A DNA stretch of 25,032 nucleotides from an uncultured Clostridia bacterium (GCA_946562005.1 CAMNVD010000009.1:1-25032), one strand, 5' to 3'; counted from the first letter of the stretch, positions 8,112 through 16,720 are shown. The notes: generated by a model not told the origin, from the letters alone. Numbers and translations are program-made.

Positions 8112-8157
8112 ATACTACCTCTTTAGCATATAATTTTATATGAGAGGTAGTATTTTT
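8112..8157 (+). terminator. Terminator after bactofilin gene
   Basis: ATACTACCTCT pairs with AGAGGTAGTAT, with an inner CATATAA/TTATATG extension, followed by TTTTT. An ATG at 8140 falls inside this hairpin, arguing against an early start for the next gene. Confidence 0.88.
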
Positions 8158-8205
8158 ATCTTTCACCAAGTGATACATTACCACCTATCAAAGGAGAAAA
8201 TATTC

Positions 8206-8883
8206 ATGTGGATTTTACTAGTAAATCTTAGCGCTATCATTGTGGGCACCATCCTAGGCTGCCTGCTACGCAAATATATCAACCGTGATTTACAAGATAA
8301 TTCTATGGTATATTTTGCCATTGTCACAGCAGTATTAAGCATCCGTGTTATGGAGAGAATTAACAATTTCTCCGCTGTAGTCACCGCCTTCCTGCTAGGC
8401 GGCGTGGTCGGACATATACTGCAAATTGACCATCGACTACAGTCCTTATCAGGAAAAATCCCATCCAATGGCAGAAGTGATAATGCGCTGCTTTTGGTAG
8501 CAGCGTTTACTGCCTTTTGCATCAGCACCTCCGGTATATTAGGCGCGATGGACTTGGCCTTTTCCGGCAGCAAAGAGCTGCTGATTACCAAGGCCATCAT
8601 GGACCTACTGGCTGCCGTATTCTTTGCAGCGTCCTGCGGCTGGTCACTGCTAGTTATCACCATCCCCTTAGCCATGGTGTTATTTGGGTTTTATGGTTTA
8701 GCAGGTGTTCTGATGCCGATTATGACGCCGGCACTGATTGGAGATTTCTCTGGCTGCGGCGGTATGATATTACTTCTCAGCACATTGCGCCTGGCAAAAA
8801 TCAAAGAGGTACCCGTCACAGACTTGATTCCAGCCTTAGCGCTGGTTATTCCCATTTCCTATCTCTGGAATATATATCTCTAA
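8206..8883 (+). CDS. DUF554 family integral membrane protein
   Basis: A 225-residue hydrophobic protein with about six or seven membrane segments and no known activity. It matches the DUF554 (YdfK-type) pattern: an N-terminal VNLSAIIVGTILGCLLRK segment, a central GGVVGHIL motif, a conserved AFCISTSGILGAMD segment and C-terminal GCGGMILLLSTLRL. The ATG at 8206 is preferred because AAAGGAG at 8190-8196 precedes it; the frame is open further upstream but runs into a terminator. The gene appears to be single, closed by its own terminator. Membrane location is certain, function unknown. Confidence 0.88.
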   Translation: MWILLVNLSAIIVGTILGCLLRKYINRDLQDNSMVYFAIVTAVLSIRVMERINNFSAVVTAFLLGGVVGHILQIDHRLQSLSGKIPSNGRSDNALLLVAAFTAFCISTSGILGAMDLAFSGSKELLITKAIMDLLAAVFFAASCGWSLLVITIPLAMVLFGFYGLAGVLMPIMTPALIGDFSGCGGMILLLSTLRLAKIKEVPVTDLIPALALVIPISYLWNIYL

Positions 8884-8885
8884 TA

Positions 8886-8921
8886 AAAAAGTCCTGCTAT
8901 CTATAAATAGCAGGACTTTTT
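8886..8921. terminator. Terminator between DUF554 gene and XRE gene
   Basis: AAAAAGTCCTGCTAT and ATAGCAGGACTTTTT form a 15-bp stem including A/T flanks. It lies between convergent genes and can act in both directions. Its core resembles the hairpin at 2001-2035. Confidence 0.9.
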
Positions 8922-8952
8922 ATTTATTTATTGATTGATTTACTTATTGATT
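8921..8952. repeat. Short TTTA/TTGA tetranucleotide-like tract
   Basis: The stretch reads as imperfect four-base units (TTTA TTTA TTGA TTGA ...) that run from the terminator T-run into the last codons of the XRE gene. The XRE stop codon at 8944-8946 lies within it, so slippage here could alter the repressor C-terminus. Confidence 0.55.
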
Positions 8953-9165
8953 CACATCTGGGTTATCCGTGCGACCAAGAAGATAATCAATAGAACAACC
9001 CAAATAATCAGCAATTTTAACAAGATTTATAGAAGATATTTTAGAAGTAGGGTTCTTTTCCCATTTACTAAACAAACTCTCTGAAATACCTGTTTCTTTT
9101 GCCAATCGATAAGCAGAAATATTTCTTTCTTTCATAATGTTCAAAATAATTTGAGAATGTTCCAT
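8944..9165 (-). CDS. XRE family (Cro/CI-type HTH) transcriptional regulator
   Basis: A 73-residue DNA-binding protein consisting almost entirely of one Cro/CI helix-turn-helix domain: residues ~5-65 with AYRLAKETGISESLFSKWEK as the recognition region and the common ending IADYLGCSIDYLLGRTDNP. No sensor or protease domain is fused. ATG 9165 has GAGGG upstream. A 17-base-spaced TTGATT/TATTAT promoter, with an overlapping palindrome, sits just before it, suggesting that it represses itself. The gene is more AT-rich than the flanking housekeeping genes, a sign of acquisition, and such short regulators are common in phage remnants and integrative elements, though no other phage gene is visible. 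Confidence 0.9.
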   Translation of the reverse strand: MEHSQIILNIMKERNISAYRLAKETGISESLFSKWEKNPTSKISSINLVKIADYLGCSIDYLLGRTDNPDVNQ

Positions 9166-9209
9166 AAAAATACCCTCTTCTATAAAAAAAACTTGAATAA
9201 ATTCATGTA

Positions 9210-9241
9210 ATAATACTTGACTACTTGAATATAATCAAGTA
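9210..9241 (-). promoter_or_regulatory. XRE promoter with overlapping palindromic operator
   Basis: On the minus strand TTGATT (9233-9238) and TATTAT (9210-9215) are 17 bases apart. The palindrome TACTTGA-N6-TCAAGTA at 9222-9241 covers the -35 and spacer. Further ACTTGA half-sites occur at 9191-9196 and 9215-9220. This is the layout expected for autorepression by the adjacent XRE protein. Confidence 0.65.
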
Positions 9242-9243
9242 TT

Positions 9244-9360
9244 ATATAAGCGTATTAAGAAATATTTCAAAATACAGCTAAAAATAGACAAGAAGACAAC
9301 TATGAAAAAGTCGTCAAATTTCTTCATAGTTAGACTTGTTCTATTTAAATACGCTATATA
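9244..9360. repeat. ~117-bp imperfect palindrome (MITE-like element or structured RNA)
   Basis: Nested complementary arms run inward in order: TATATAAGCGTATT with AAATACGCTATATA, AAATAGACAAG with CTTGTTCTATTT, and AACTATGAA with TTCATAGTT, around a ~16-base loop. A short unpaired stretch interrupts the left side. The AT-rich ends and overall form fit a small non-coding transposable element, but a transcribed hairpin RNA is equally possible. No open reading frame lies in it. Confidence 0.65.
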
Positions 9361-9422
9361 TTGTTATTCTATAATAGTAAGAACCCTATTGTCAACGAAA
9401 ACCGAAAGGAGTTAATAAACCC

Positions 9423-9737
9423 ATGGAACGAAGTGATAAAATGAAAAGTCCACTATTACAACTTTATAAAGGGGAGCTAGCCCCTTTAGATAATTACCAG
9501 GAGGATATCGCCGAATACCGCCGCTTATTAAAAATCATTCACCTGCGGGAAGATAGCTTCGGACAAAAATTAAAAGAAATAGACCCGGAATGAAAGGCGG
9601 AATTTGAACGGCTCCAGTCAGAACAACTAGAAGAAATCTATTGGCAGCCAGCTCAGATCTATATCGATGGCTTCCGCCTAGGCGCAAAATTCATGATTAA
9701 TATCTATCAAAAGGATTATACGGAATTTGCCGATTGA
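9423..9737 (+). pseudogene. Small DUF6809-like gene interrupted by an in-frame TGA
   Basis: A 105-codon frame starts at ATG 9423, with AAAGGAG at 9405-9411, and ends at TGA 9735-9737, but is broken by TGA at 9591-9593 (codon 57). The sequence continues in the same frame with no indel. The first part (LLQLYKGELAPLDNY ... EYRRLLKII) and the second (KAEFERLQSEQLEEIYWQ ... YIDGFRLGAKFMINIY) together resemble, from memory, small Bacillota proteins called DUF6809: an acidic helical protein ending in a YxxGFxLG motif. The TGA probably arose from TGG or CGA. Function is unknown. A 56-residue truncated product would lack the most conserved C-terminal motif. A sequencing error is the other simple explanation. 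Confidence 0.7.
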
Positions 9738-9819
9738 TATTCTCGTATTCCCAAAAACTTCTTTTTATGATATAGTAAACCTATGGTAACAGAACCCATA
9801 TCATAAAGGAAATAACGTT

Positions 9820-10539
9820 ATGAAACAAGCTATCATAGATATTTTTACCAAACAGGGGATAAATCTGCCTGCCGACCAGCTGGATAAACTAGCCCTTTAC
9901 GGCGAGATGGTGCTGGAGACCAATGCCACCATGAACCTGACTGCCATCACCGAAAAAGACCAGGTAGCGGAGAAGCACTTTTTAGACGCCTGGCAGCTGC
10001 TTCCAGCCCTAGAAAACTTAGGTATCCATAGCATAGCAGGGAAGAGGCTCATCGATATCGGCAGCGGCGCTGGGTTTCCCGCCATACCTCTCGCTATCTT
10101 CTTACCGGATTTGTCTGTGACTTTATTAGAGTCTATGGAAAAACGCTGTAGCTTTCTTCGTGAGGTAGCAAGAAACCTTGCTCTGGACAACGCTACTGTT
10201 GTTTGTGGCCGAGCAGAGGCCTGGGGCAGAGGAGAGGGAAGAGGTGGCTACCATATGGTTACTGCCCGTGCTGTAGCAAGGCTCTCCATCCTTTGTGAAT
10301 ATGCCTTGCCACTCCTACAGATAGGCGGTATCTTTTGTGCCTTTAAGGGGGCAAAAGCAGCAGAGGAAATCAAGGAAGCCCAAAACGCTATCAACACCCT
10401 AGGCGGCACCATAAAGGGACAATATTCCTATCGTCTTTTAGAACCAGGAGAACGGTGTATTACCATCATCGAGAAAACATCCGCCACCCCGGAAAAATAC
10501 CCTCGTCGTATAGGAATGCCCGAGAAGAGACCCTTATAA
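9820..10539 (+). CDS. rsmG: 16S rRNA (guanine527-N7)-methyltransferase
   Basis: Methylates N7 of G527 in 16S rRNA with S-adenosylmethionine. The Rossmann motif LIDIGSGAGFPAIPLAI begins near residue 77; the preceding NLTAITEKDQVAEKHFLDAW and the later TARAVARLSILCEYALPLL are characteristic of RsmG/GidB. The 239-residue length is normal. ATG 9820 has AAAGGA upstream. In most Bacillota rsmG follows mnmE-mnmG; here those two genes are absent from the window, and rsmG stands upstream of parA in the same direction, separated by 195 bases that contain a parS site and a promoter. Confidence 0.96.
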   Translation: MKQAIIDIFTKQGINLPADQLDKLALYGEMVLETNATMNLTAITEKDQVAEKHFLDAWQLLPALENLGIHSIAGKRLIDIGSGAGFPAIPLAIFLPDLSVTLLESMEKRCSFLREVARNLALDNATVVCGRAEAWGRGEGRGGYHMVTARAVARLSILCEYALPLLQIGGIFCAFKGAKAAEEIKEAQNAINTLGGTIKGQYSYRLLEPGERCITIIEKTSATPEKYPRRIGMPEKRPL

Positions 10540-10608
10540 ATATGATATACTTTTCCATTATTTCCTTAGCGAAAAAACACGAAAAATCATCTTTCTGCAT
10601 AAAATATA

Positions 10609-10636
10609 GGGTAATGTTTCATGTGAAACATTACCC
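10609..10636. promoter_or_regulatory. parS: parS site 1 within a 28-bp perfect palindrome
   Basis: The core TGTTTCATGTGAAACA at 10615-10630 differs from the usual parS TGTTTCACGTGAAACA by one base. It is extended on both sides by GGGTAA/TTACCC to a perfect 28-bp palindrome. ParB should bind here; the palindrome followed by a T-rich stretch might also terminate rsmG transcription. A longer reading frame through this area (10455-10730) is not credible as a gene. Confidence 0.85.
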
Positions 10637-10661
10637 TTCTCTTGTTTCTCTCGCATTTCTC

Positions 10662-10690
10662 TCGACAGCATCGCGTCTATGGTATATAAT
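10662..10690 (+). promoter_or_regulatory. Promoter of parA-parB
   Basis: TCGACA at 10662-10667, a 17-base spacer and TATAAT at 10685-10690. It lies 32 bases after parS site 1, close enough for ParB bound there to influence expression. Confidence 0.7.
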
Positions 10691-10734
10691 AAAAGTATTC
10701 ATAAGAAAAGAAACGACAAGCGGACGGTGAAAAC

Positions 10735-11488
<754 letters not shown>

Positions 11489-11496
<8 letters not shown>

Positions 11497-12388
11497 AAAA
11501 GGACTGGGCAAAGGCCTCGCAGCTCTTATCCCGGAAGATATGGATTTGAGCGCCGCTATCGAGCCAAAACAAGAAAAAGAATTAGCAGGCAAACCATTAC
11601 TCCTGCCAATCTCTCATATTTCGCCAAACCCTAATCAACCAAGAAAAGATTTTGATAAAAACGCCCTGGATGAATTAGCCACTTCTATCAAAACATATGG
11701 CATCTTACAGCCTATCGTTGTCACAGAAGCAAAAAAGGACCTCTATCTGATTATCGCTGGGGAACGACGCTGGCGTGCAGCGACGTTGGCAGGCCTGTCT
11801 GAGATTCCCGCTTTTGTCCGTAATACGGAAAAAGAGGACATTTTAGAACTAGCCCTTATCGAAAACATCCAACGGGAAAATTTAAACGGCCTAGAAGAAG
11901 CTATCAGCTACCGTGCCCTTATGGATGAGTTTGGCTACACCCAAGAACAACTTGCCAAGAAAATGGGCAAAAGCCGGCCTTACATTGCCAATTCTCTACG
12001 GCTACTCACGCTTGCGCCTCAATATCAAAAGATGATACGAGACGGCATATTATCTCCAGGGCACGCAAGAGCAATCCTAAGCCTTACCTCTACAAAGGAA
12101 CAGCGACAGCTGGCAGAAGCCATCATCAAACATCATCTTTCCGTGAGACAAGCGGAACAATGGGCAAAGGACGCAAAAGAAAAAAAACAAAAAGCAAAGA
12201 CCTCATCTAATAAAAAACAAACCGAACGGTCCGCTTATACTGCCGTATTAAAACGCATGGAAGAAAAGTATGGCACCAAAATCACCATTGCCGAGAAAGA
12301 ACAAGGCGGACAAATCTGCATTAAATACTTTAATACTGAAGATTTGACCCGTCTGGTAGATTTATTATTACCGGGAGAAAATTTTTAG
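11489..12388 (+). CDS. parB: Chromosome partitioning protein ParB (Spo0J)
   Basis: CTP-dependent DNA clamp that loads at parS and spreads, marking the origin for ParA and SMC. The N-terminal KGLGKGLAALIP is the ParA-contacting peptide. The CTP-binding ParB/Srx domain includes the arginine motif GERRWRAA and ENIQRENLN. A central helix-turn-helix (YTQEQLAKKMGKSRPYIANSLRLL) recognises parS, and the last ~60 residues after a lysine-rich linker (KEKKQKAKTSSNKK) form the dimer domain. The 299 residues are normal. It is coupled to parA by an 8-base overlap and followed 65 bases later by a second parS site. Confidence 0.97.
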
Positions 12389-12452
12389 TTCTTTTATAAA
12401 CAAGGGTAGGGAAGAGGAGAGAACAACAAAAGAAACTCAGGGTATGCTAAAA

Positions 12453-12468
12453 TGTTTCATGTGAAACA
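12453..12468. promoter_or_regulatory. parS: parS site 2
   Basis: TGTTTCATGTGAAACA, identical to the core of site 1, lies between parB and the aminotransferase gene. Only the 16-bp core is palindromic; the flanks do not extend it. Confidence 0.88.
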
Positions 12469-12518
12469 ATAGAATGTTTCGCTGCAAAAGGAAACGAAAA
12501 AAGGAGCATACCAATACC

Positions 12519-13655
12519 ATGATATATTTTGATAATGCCGCCACTACCTGGCCAAAACCTCCCGAGGTACTGGAGCAAATTGCCCGTTCCTTTACAGATT
12601 ACGGCGCAAATCCCGGTCGTGGTGCGTATAAAATGGCAATGGATACTTCTCGTTTAATCTATAAAACCAGGGAAACCATTGCCTCTTTTTTTGGCGTTGC
12701 TGACTGCCGTAATATCGTATTCACCCGCAATACCACAGAAAGCGTCAATATGGCCATAAAAGGAATCATAAATCCTGGAGACCATATCCTTTATTCTTCT
12801 TTGGAGCACAATGCCATCTGGCGACCGGTAAAAGCACTAGAAAAAATAGGTGTTACCTCGGATAGCTTTACTGTGAACCAACAGGGTAAGGTGGATTTTG
12901 CTGATTTAGAGGCAAAAATCAAACCAAATACGAAACTCATCGCTTGCCTTCATGGTAGCAATGTACTGGGCGCTGTTTTAGACATTGCAGCTATTGGCGC
13001 CGTCGCAAAGAAACACCACCTCTATTTTTTGGTTGACGCAGCTCAGACCGCAGGCGCTCTTCCTATTTATCCGGAAAAAATAGGCATCGACCTTTTAGCC
13101 TTTCCCGGGCACAAAGGGCTCTATGGTCCTATGGGCATCGGCGGCCTCTATGTAAGAGACGGTATTCTGTTAAATCCCTTGCAGGAAGGAGGTACCGGCA
13201 GCAACTCTCTAGAAGCTGCTCAACCAGATATGATGCCGGATAGACTAGAAAGCGGCACTGTTAATACACCAGGTATTGCAGGGCTTGCCGCAGGCATTCA
13301 GTTTTTAAATGCTATTAGCCTAGAAGAAGTCCTCCGCCATGAACAAATGCTAACAAAATACCTTTATGAGGAACTCTCTTATATCCCCAACGTGACCATA
13401 TACGGCCCAGATGTTTGCGACCATCGCCTGCCAGTAGTATCCTTCAATATTATGGGTAAGGACAGCAATGAGGTAGGCTGGACCCTAGGCAATGATTATG
13501 ATATCTGTGTACGAGCAGGCTATCACTGTGCGCCCCTTGCCCATAAGACGATGGGTACATTAGAACAAGGCGCTGTCAGAATCAGCTTTGGCGTCTATAA
13601 TCAACCCTGGGAAGTAGAAAAATGTATCGCCGCCATCAAAAAAATAGCCCAATAA
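12519..13655 (+). CDS. Class V aminotransferase, cysteine desulfurase-like
   Basis: PLP-dependent enzyme predicted to act on cysteine or a related compound, in sulfur mobilisation. It opens with MIYFDNAATTWPKPPEV, and the PLP lysine is K199 in FPGHKGLYGPMGIGG. The loop GYHCAPLAHKTMGT places C337 where cysteine desulfurases carry the persulfide cysteine. The 378 residues and C-terminal AVRISFGVYNQPWEV match the desulfurase-like subfamily found alone in Bacillota, not canonical IscS or SufS with a scaffold partner. ATG 12519 is preferred because the protein aligns from there, although the AAGGAG lies about 13 bases upstream; an earlier in-frame ATG at 12474 overlaps the parS area. Substrate unproven. 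Confidence 0.92.
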   Translation: MIYFDNAATTWPKPPEVLEQIARSFTDYGANPGRGAYKMAMDTSRLIYKTRETIASFFGVADCRNIVFTRNTTESVNMAIKGIINPGDHILYSSLEHNAIWRPVKALEKIGVTSDSFTVNQQGKVDFADLEAKIKPNTKLIACLHGSNVLGAVLDIAAIGAVAKKHHLYFLVDAAQTAGALPIYPEKIGIDLLAFPGHKGLYGPMGIGGLYVRDGILLNPLQEGGTGSNSLEAAQPDMMPDRLESGTVNTPGIAGLAAGIQFLNAISLEEVLRHEQMLTKYLYEELSYIPNVTIYGPDVCDHRLPVVSFNIMGKDSNEVGWTLGNDYDICVRAGYHCAPLAHKTMGTLEQGAVRISFGVYNQPWEVEKCIAAIKKIAQ

Positions 13656-13660
13656 AAAGA

Positions 13661-13701
13661 AAAACCGTCTAAAGCCTAAAATGGCGTACAGACGGTTTTT
13701 T
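13661..13701. terminator. Terminator between aminotransferase and YkvI-type gene
   Basis: AAAACCGTCT and AGACGGTTTT form the outer stem, with an inner GCC/GGC pairing, flanked by A- and T-runs. It serves two convergent genes. Confidence 0.88.
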
Positions 13702-13702
13702 C

Positions 13703-14713
13703 TCATGTAAGAAAGAATCGATAACAAATAGCAAACATAAAAATTAAACCTAATAGCCCTGTAAAAGGATAAAGGAAAGACACCAATCCAGAAAAATCCC
13801 AATGATAAGCAATCAAAAAGGCAACAATAAGAAATATGATTTTTCCTAGCCAGGATATATCCTGCAACAAGGTAAAGCTATTGGCAAGAGAAGTGGTAAC
13901 AATGGCTGCAAAAAGAGCCACCCCGTAAAAAAAAATACCAACACCCTGCTCCATAGCCAGAGAAAGGAAAGGCATAGGCGAACCTTCTGCAAGGGCAAGG
14001 TCAGAAAGCAGGGCAAACGTAGCAAAAAACAATAATACCCCTAATAAAATCCCGGCAAAAAAACCACCCCAGGCCGGAAGCTTTCTGCTGCTAAGACTGC
14101 CGAAAGGAATCAAAATGGTACTAATACCAAAGAAATTATAAGATACATATAATAAAGACCAGAAAAAAGAAGCAACATATTGCTTCCCAGGTATCATGCC
14201 CATTTCTGAGGAAAATCCACCGACTAGCTGCCAATCAATAGCATGATGCCACAAGAAAAATAACATCACCAAAAGAATAGGCACCAGTGCCGTATTAATC
14301 ATTACCATACCCTTTTGCGGACGCAACAAAAAGAGATAGAGTAGGCAACAAAGTAAGAAACCGCCTATGCCAGGCCTACCCAAAAAGAACATTTGATATA
14401 AGCTATCTCCCGCTGCAATCATCACCGTTACAGAGAAAAACAAAAACACCTGTAAAAAATGGAGCATAAATAAGCCAAAATGGGGTCCTAAACAAAAAAC
14501 AAAAAAATCCGAAGCAGAAGAAATCCCACTTCTTCGACAAATTTCAATAGTAGCATAAGCCAAAAAAGCAAAGAGAATACCAGCAAAAAGTAGGGAAGGG
14601 TAGGAAGCATAAAAAAATCTGCCAAAGAATAATTGGATTTCCTTTCCCGAGGCAAAACCAGCGCCGATAAGTGCGCCTAGATAACAAAAACAAACCTGGA
14701 AAAAGATAGCCAT
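13703..14713 (-). CDS. YkvI family membrane transporter (APC superfamily)
   Basis: A 336-residue polytopic membrane protein with about ten hydrophobic segments. The N-terminal YLGALIGAGFASGKEIQLFF, with its broken helix and GAGFASGKE motif, is the hallmark of the YkvI group in the amino acid/polyamine/organocation superfamily. ATG 14713 has GAAGGGAG about 9 bases upstream. The protein lacks soluble domains. The terminator of the convergent aminotransferase gene lies immediately after its stop. A transporter role for an amino acid or similar solute is inferred from the superfamily; no substrate can be read from sequence. Confidence 0.88.
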   Translation of the reverse strand: MAIFFQVCFCYLGALIGAGFASGKEIQLFFGRFFYASYPSLLFAGILFAFLAYATIEICRRSGISSASDFFVFCLGPHFGLFMLHFLQVFLFFSVTVMIAAGDSLYQMFFLGRPGIGGFLLCCLLYLFLLRPQKGMVMINTALVPILLVMLFFLWHHAIDWQLVGGFSSEMGMIPGKQYVASFFWSLLYVSYNFFGISTILIPFGSLSSRKLPAWGGFFAGILLGVLLFFATFALLSDLALAEGSPMPFLSLAMEQGVGIFFYGVALFAAIVTTSLANSFTLLQDISWLGKIIFLIVAFLIAYHWDFSGLVSFLYPFTGLLGLIFMFAICYRFFLT

Positions 14714-14755
14714 ATAATTTTCTCCCTTCTCTAGCAGCTCATAACATACACCATA

Positions 14756-14920
14756 TTGTCATTCTGAGGAATGAAACGACGAAGCATCTAAACCTACCAC
14801 CTTATAGAAAAGAAAAACTCTCTACTTCCATTACATACCGATTGACTAGGGGAAGTAGTAGGTATTGCTTTCGTACTCAGTGGAGTGTCTGGATTCTTCA
14901 CTAACTTTCAGAATGACAAA
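14756..14920. repeat. Dispersed inverted repeat, copy C, with internal module
   Basis: The left arm TTGTCATTCTGAGG followed by ACGAAGCATCT (14756-14791) is mirrored by GGATTCTTCA ... CAGAATGACAA (14891-14920). Between them lies a second module with CTACTTCC/GGAAGTAG pairing; its stretch 14851-14871, starting GGAAGTAGTAGGTATT, is identical over 21 bases to 17895-17915. It fills most of the 374-base gap between the two transporter genes, which contains no gene. Confidence 0.8.
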
Positions 14921-14976
14921 AATCTATGCTGTCTTAGTTTATGAGGAGAAAAGATAAAAAAGAATTAAAAAGAAGC

Positions 14977-15011
14977 AAAAAAAGAGAGATGTAAAAACAT
15001 CTCTCTTTTTT
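14977..15011. terminator. Terminator downstream of the ArsB/NhaD-type gene
   Basis: AAAAAAGAGAGATGT pairs with ACATCTCTCTTTTTT around a 4-base loop. It is 77 bases past the stop of the minus-strand transporter gene and reads equally well in both directions. Confidence 0.85.
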
Positions 15012-15087
15012 AGGAGAATATTATATGAGGAATGATTGAAAATTTCTATAAAAATGATTCATACCACAAGACAGTCGTCTGCTTTGA

Positions 15088-16458
15088 TTAGCAATAACGA
15101 ATCACTAAATATGCGGAGCAAATCACTAATACTAAAACCGTAGCTGGTATTGCGTATTTACAATATTCGCCCCAAGTTACCTTGTATCCTTCTTTTTCCG
15201 CTACAGATACCCCCACTACATTAGCAGAGGCGCCAATAGGTGTACCGTTACCACCAATGTCAGTACCAAGCGCCAATGCCCAAGCCATAGAATCTAAGTC
15301 GAGCCCTGTAGAGGAAGCGATGTTCTTAATAACCGGTACCATCGTAGCCGCAAAAGGAATATTATCCACAATAGCGCTGCAAATAGCAGAGAGCCATAGC
15401 ACGATGAGAAGAATGGCCGTTAAGTTACCGCCGCTGATTTTTTCGATATAAGAAGCAACTACTTCTAAGACATGGGTTTGTTCTAAGCCACCTACCACAA
15501 TGAAAAGTCCAACAAAGAAACCTAACGTTTTCCAGTCAACCAATTTCATAATGTGGATTGCTTCTTTCATAGAGCCAGAAGCAATGAGGGTAAGGATAGC
15601 AGCTAACGCCCCAATGGTCGCTACAGAAAGACCAGTGGTCGCATGGGTAATCAAGAGTACTACAGAAAGAAGGAAAATAGCCGTACTTTTTATGAAAAGG
15701 CTCATATTAGTAATGGCGGTTTTCGGATGAGGTACATTATCTTTTAAATGTGGGTCTTGCTGTTTTTCTACAGCGCGGATACGTTTTGCAAACATTCCCA
15801 CAAAGAAGAAAACAGAAACAATCATGGCAATCCATGCTACAATCCCCGTATTAGTAATAAACTCATGGAAACCATAACCTAGGGAGGTACCAATAATAAT
15901 GTTCGGCGGGTCGCCACACATCGTCGCAGAACCACCTAGATTAGCGCAGAAAATTTCCGCCAGGATGACTGGCACAGGGTTAAACTTTAAGAGTCGGGCC
16001 AGCTCTACCGTAACAGCAGCTAAGAATAAAATTACCGTAATGCTATCGATAAACATGGCCAAAAAACCAGACATCAGCATGAAAACAATGAGAAGAGGCA
16101 CAATACGGTAGTGGACCCATTCCGCCACCAAAAGACAAAGCCAACGGAAAAAACCAGACTTTGCCATGCCTTCTACCATGACCATCATACCGGCAATGAA
16201 GAAAATAGTGGTCCAGTTAATGCCCATAAAAGATTCTGAAGCGCCAGGCCCCGGATACCAAAAATGCGGTGTAAAGATACTTCCTAAGTTCAGCGTCTCT
16301 ACTACAGCGTCCACGCTGTGAAGCATACCTAAAAACACTACCACAATCATTACAGCGCCGCCAACGAGAGCCGGAATATGCCGTTCCCATTTATCGGAAA
16401 TAATCACAATAAACATAATCAGGAAAATAATACCAGAAACGATTTGACTGGCTAACAT
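15088..16458 (-). CDS. ArsB/NhaD (ion transporter superfamily) membrane transporter
   Basis: A 456-residue permease with about eleven to twelve membrane segments, related to arsenite exporters, NhaD sodium/proton antiporters and the P protein. Diagnostic segments are IDSITVILFLAAVTVELARLL, AEIFCANLGGSATMCGDPPN followed by IIIG, and in the second half SAICSAIVDNIPFAATMVPV and GTDIGGNGTPIGASANVVG, i.e. the two inverted re-entrant repeats. No arsenic regulator or ArsA gene is nearby, so an ion or organic-anion substrate is as likely as arsenite. ATG 16458 is preferred: AGGGGG at 16467-16472 is correctly spaced for it, whereas the in-frame GTG at 16467 overlaps that site. Confidence 0.93.
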   Translation of the reverse strand: MLASQIVSGIIFLIMFIVIISDKWERHIPALVGGAVMIVVVFLGMLHSVDAVVETLNLGSIFTPHFWYPGPGASESFMGINWTTIFFIAGMMVMVEGMAKSGFFRWLCLLVAEWVHYRIVPLLIVFMLMSGFLAMFIDSITVILFLAAVTVELARLLKFNPVPVILAEIFCANLGGSATMCGDPPNIIIGTSLGYGFHEFITNTGIVAWIAMIVSVFFFVGMFAKRIRAVEKQQDPHLKDNVPHPKTAITNMSLFIKSTAIFLLSVVLLITHATTGLSVATIGALAAILTLIASGSMKEAIHIMKLVDWKTLGFFVGLFIVVGGLEQTHVLEVVASYIEKISGGNLTAILLIVLWLSAICSAIVDNIPFAATMVPVIKNIASSTGLDLDSMAWALALGTDIGGNGTPIGASANVVGVSVAEKEGYKVTWGEYCKYAIPATVLVLVICSAYLVIRYC

Positions 16459-16670
16459 AATAAGCACCCCCTAAAAAATTGTTTATCAATCAAAGCAAAG
16501 CTAAAACTGAACAGATGTAGATAAACGCAAATAAATAAAAAAAACCTGTGTGGGGTGTGCCCAAAATTAAGTTGTCTAATCGCTGGGTAACGCCTCATTA
16601 TAAAAATACACTATGTCAACAAAAAATGCAAGTAAAATTTACAAAAAAACATAATATTTTTTTTCCAGAG

Positions 16671-16679
16671 TGCTATAAT
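16671..16679 (+). promoter_or_regulatory. Extended -10 promoter of aminopeptidase gene
   Basis: TGCTATAAT at 16671-16679 is a perfect extended -10 element. No good -35 sits 16-18 bases upstream, where an AT-rich stretch is found. It lies 41 bases before ATG 16721. Confidence 0.55.
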
Positions 16680-16720
16680 AATCATACAGAAAAATATTGG
16701 CGGAAAAGGAAGGGACAACT

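Noticed and set aside
9591..9620. TGA at codon 57 of the small gene read as selenocysteine
   Set aside because: No convincing SECIS-type stem-loop follows the TGA and the protein family is not a selenoprotein.
10455..10730. 91-codon plus-strand reading frame between rsmG and parA
   Set aside because: It overlaps the rsmG 3' end, runs through parS site 1 and the parA promoter, and resembles no protein family.
15088..16458. Arsenic resistance operon
   Set aside because: The permease belongs to the ArsB/NhaD superfamily, but no arsR, arsA, arsC or arsD gene is nearby, so an arsenite role is not supported.
16597..16619. Minus-strand TTGACA and TATAAT upstream of the ArsB/NhaD-type gene
   Set aside because: Both hexamers are perfect but only 11 bases apart, too close for a sigma-A promoter; not listed as a feature.
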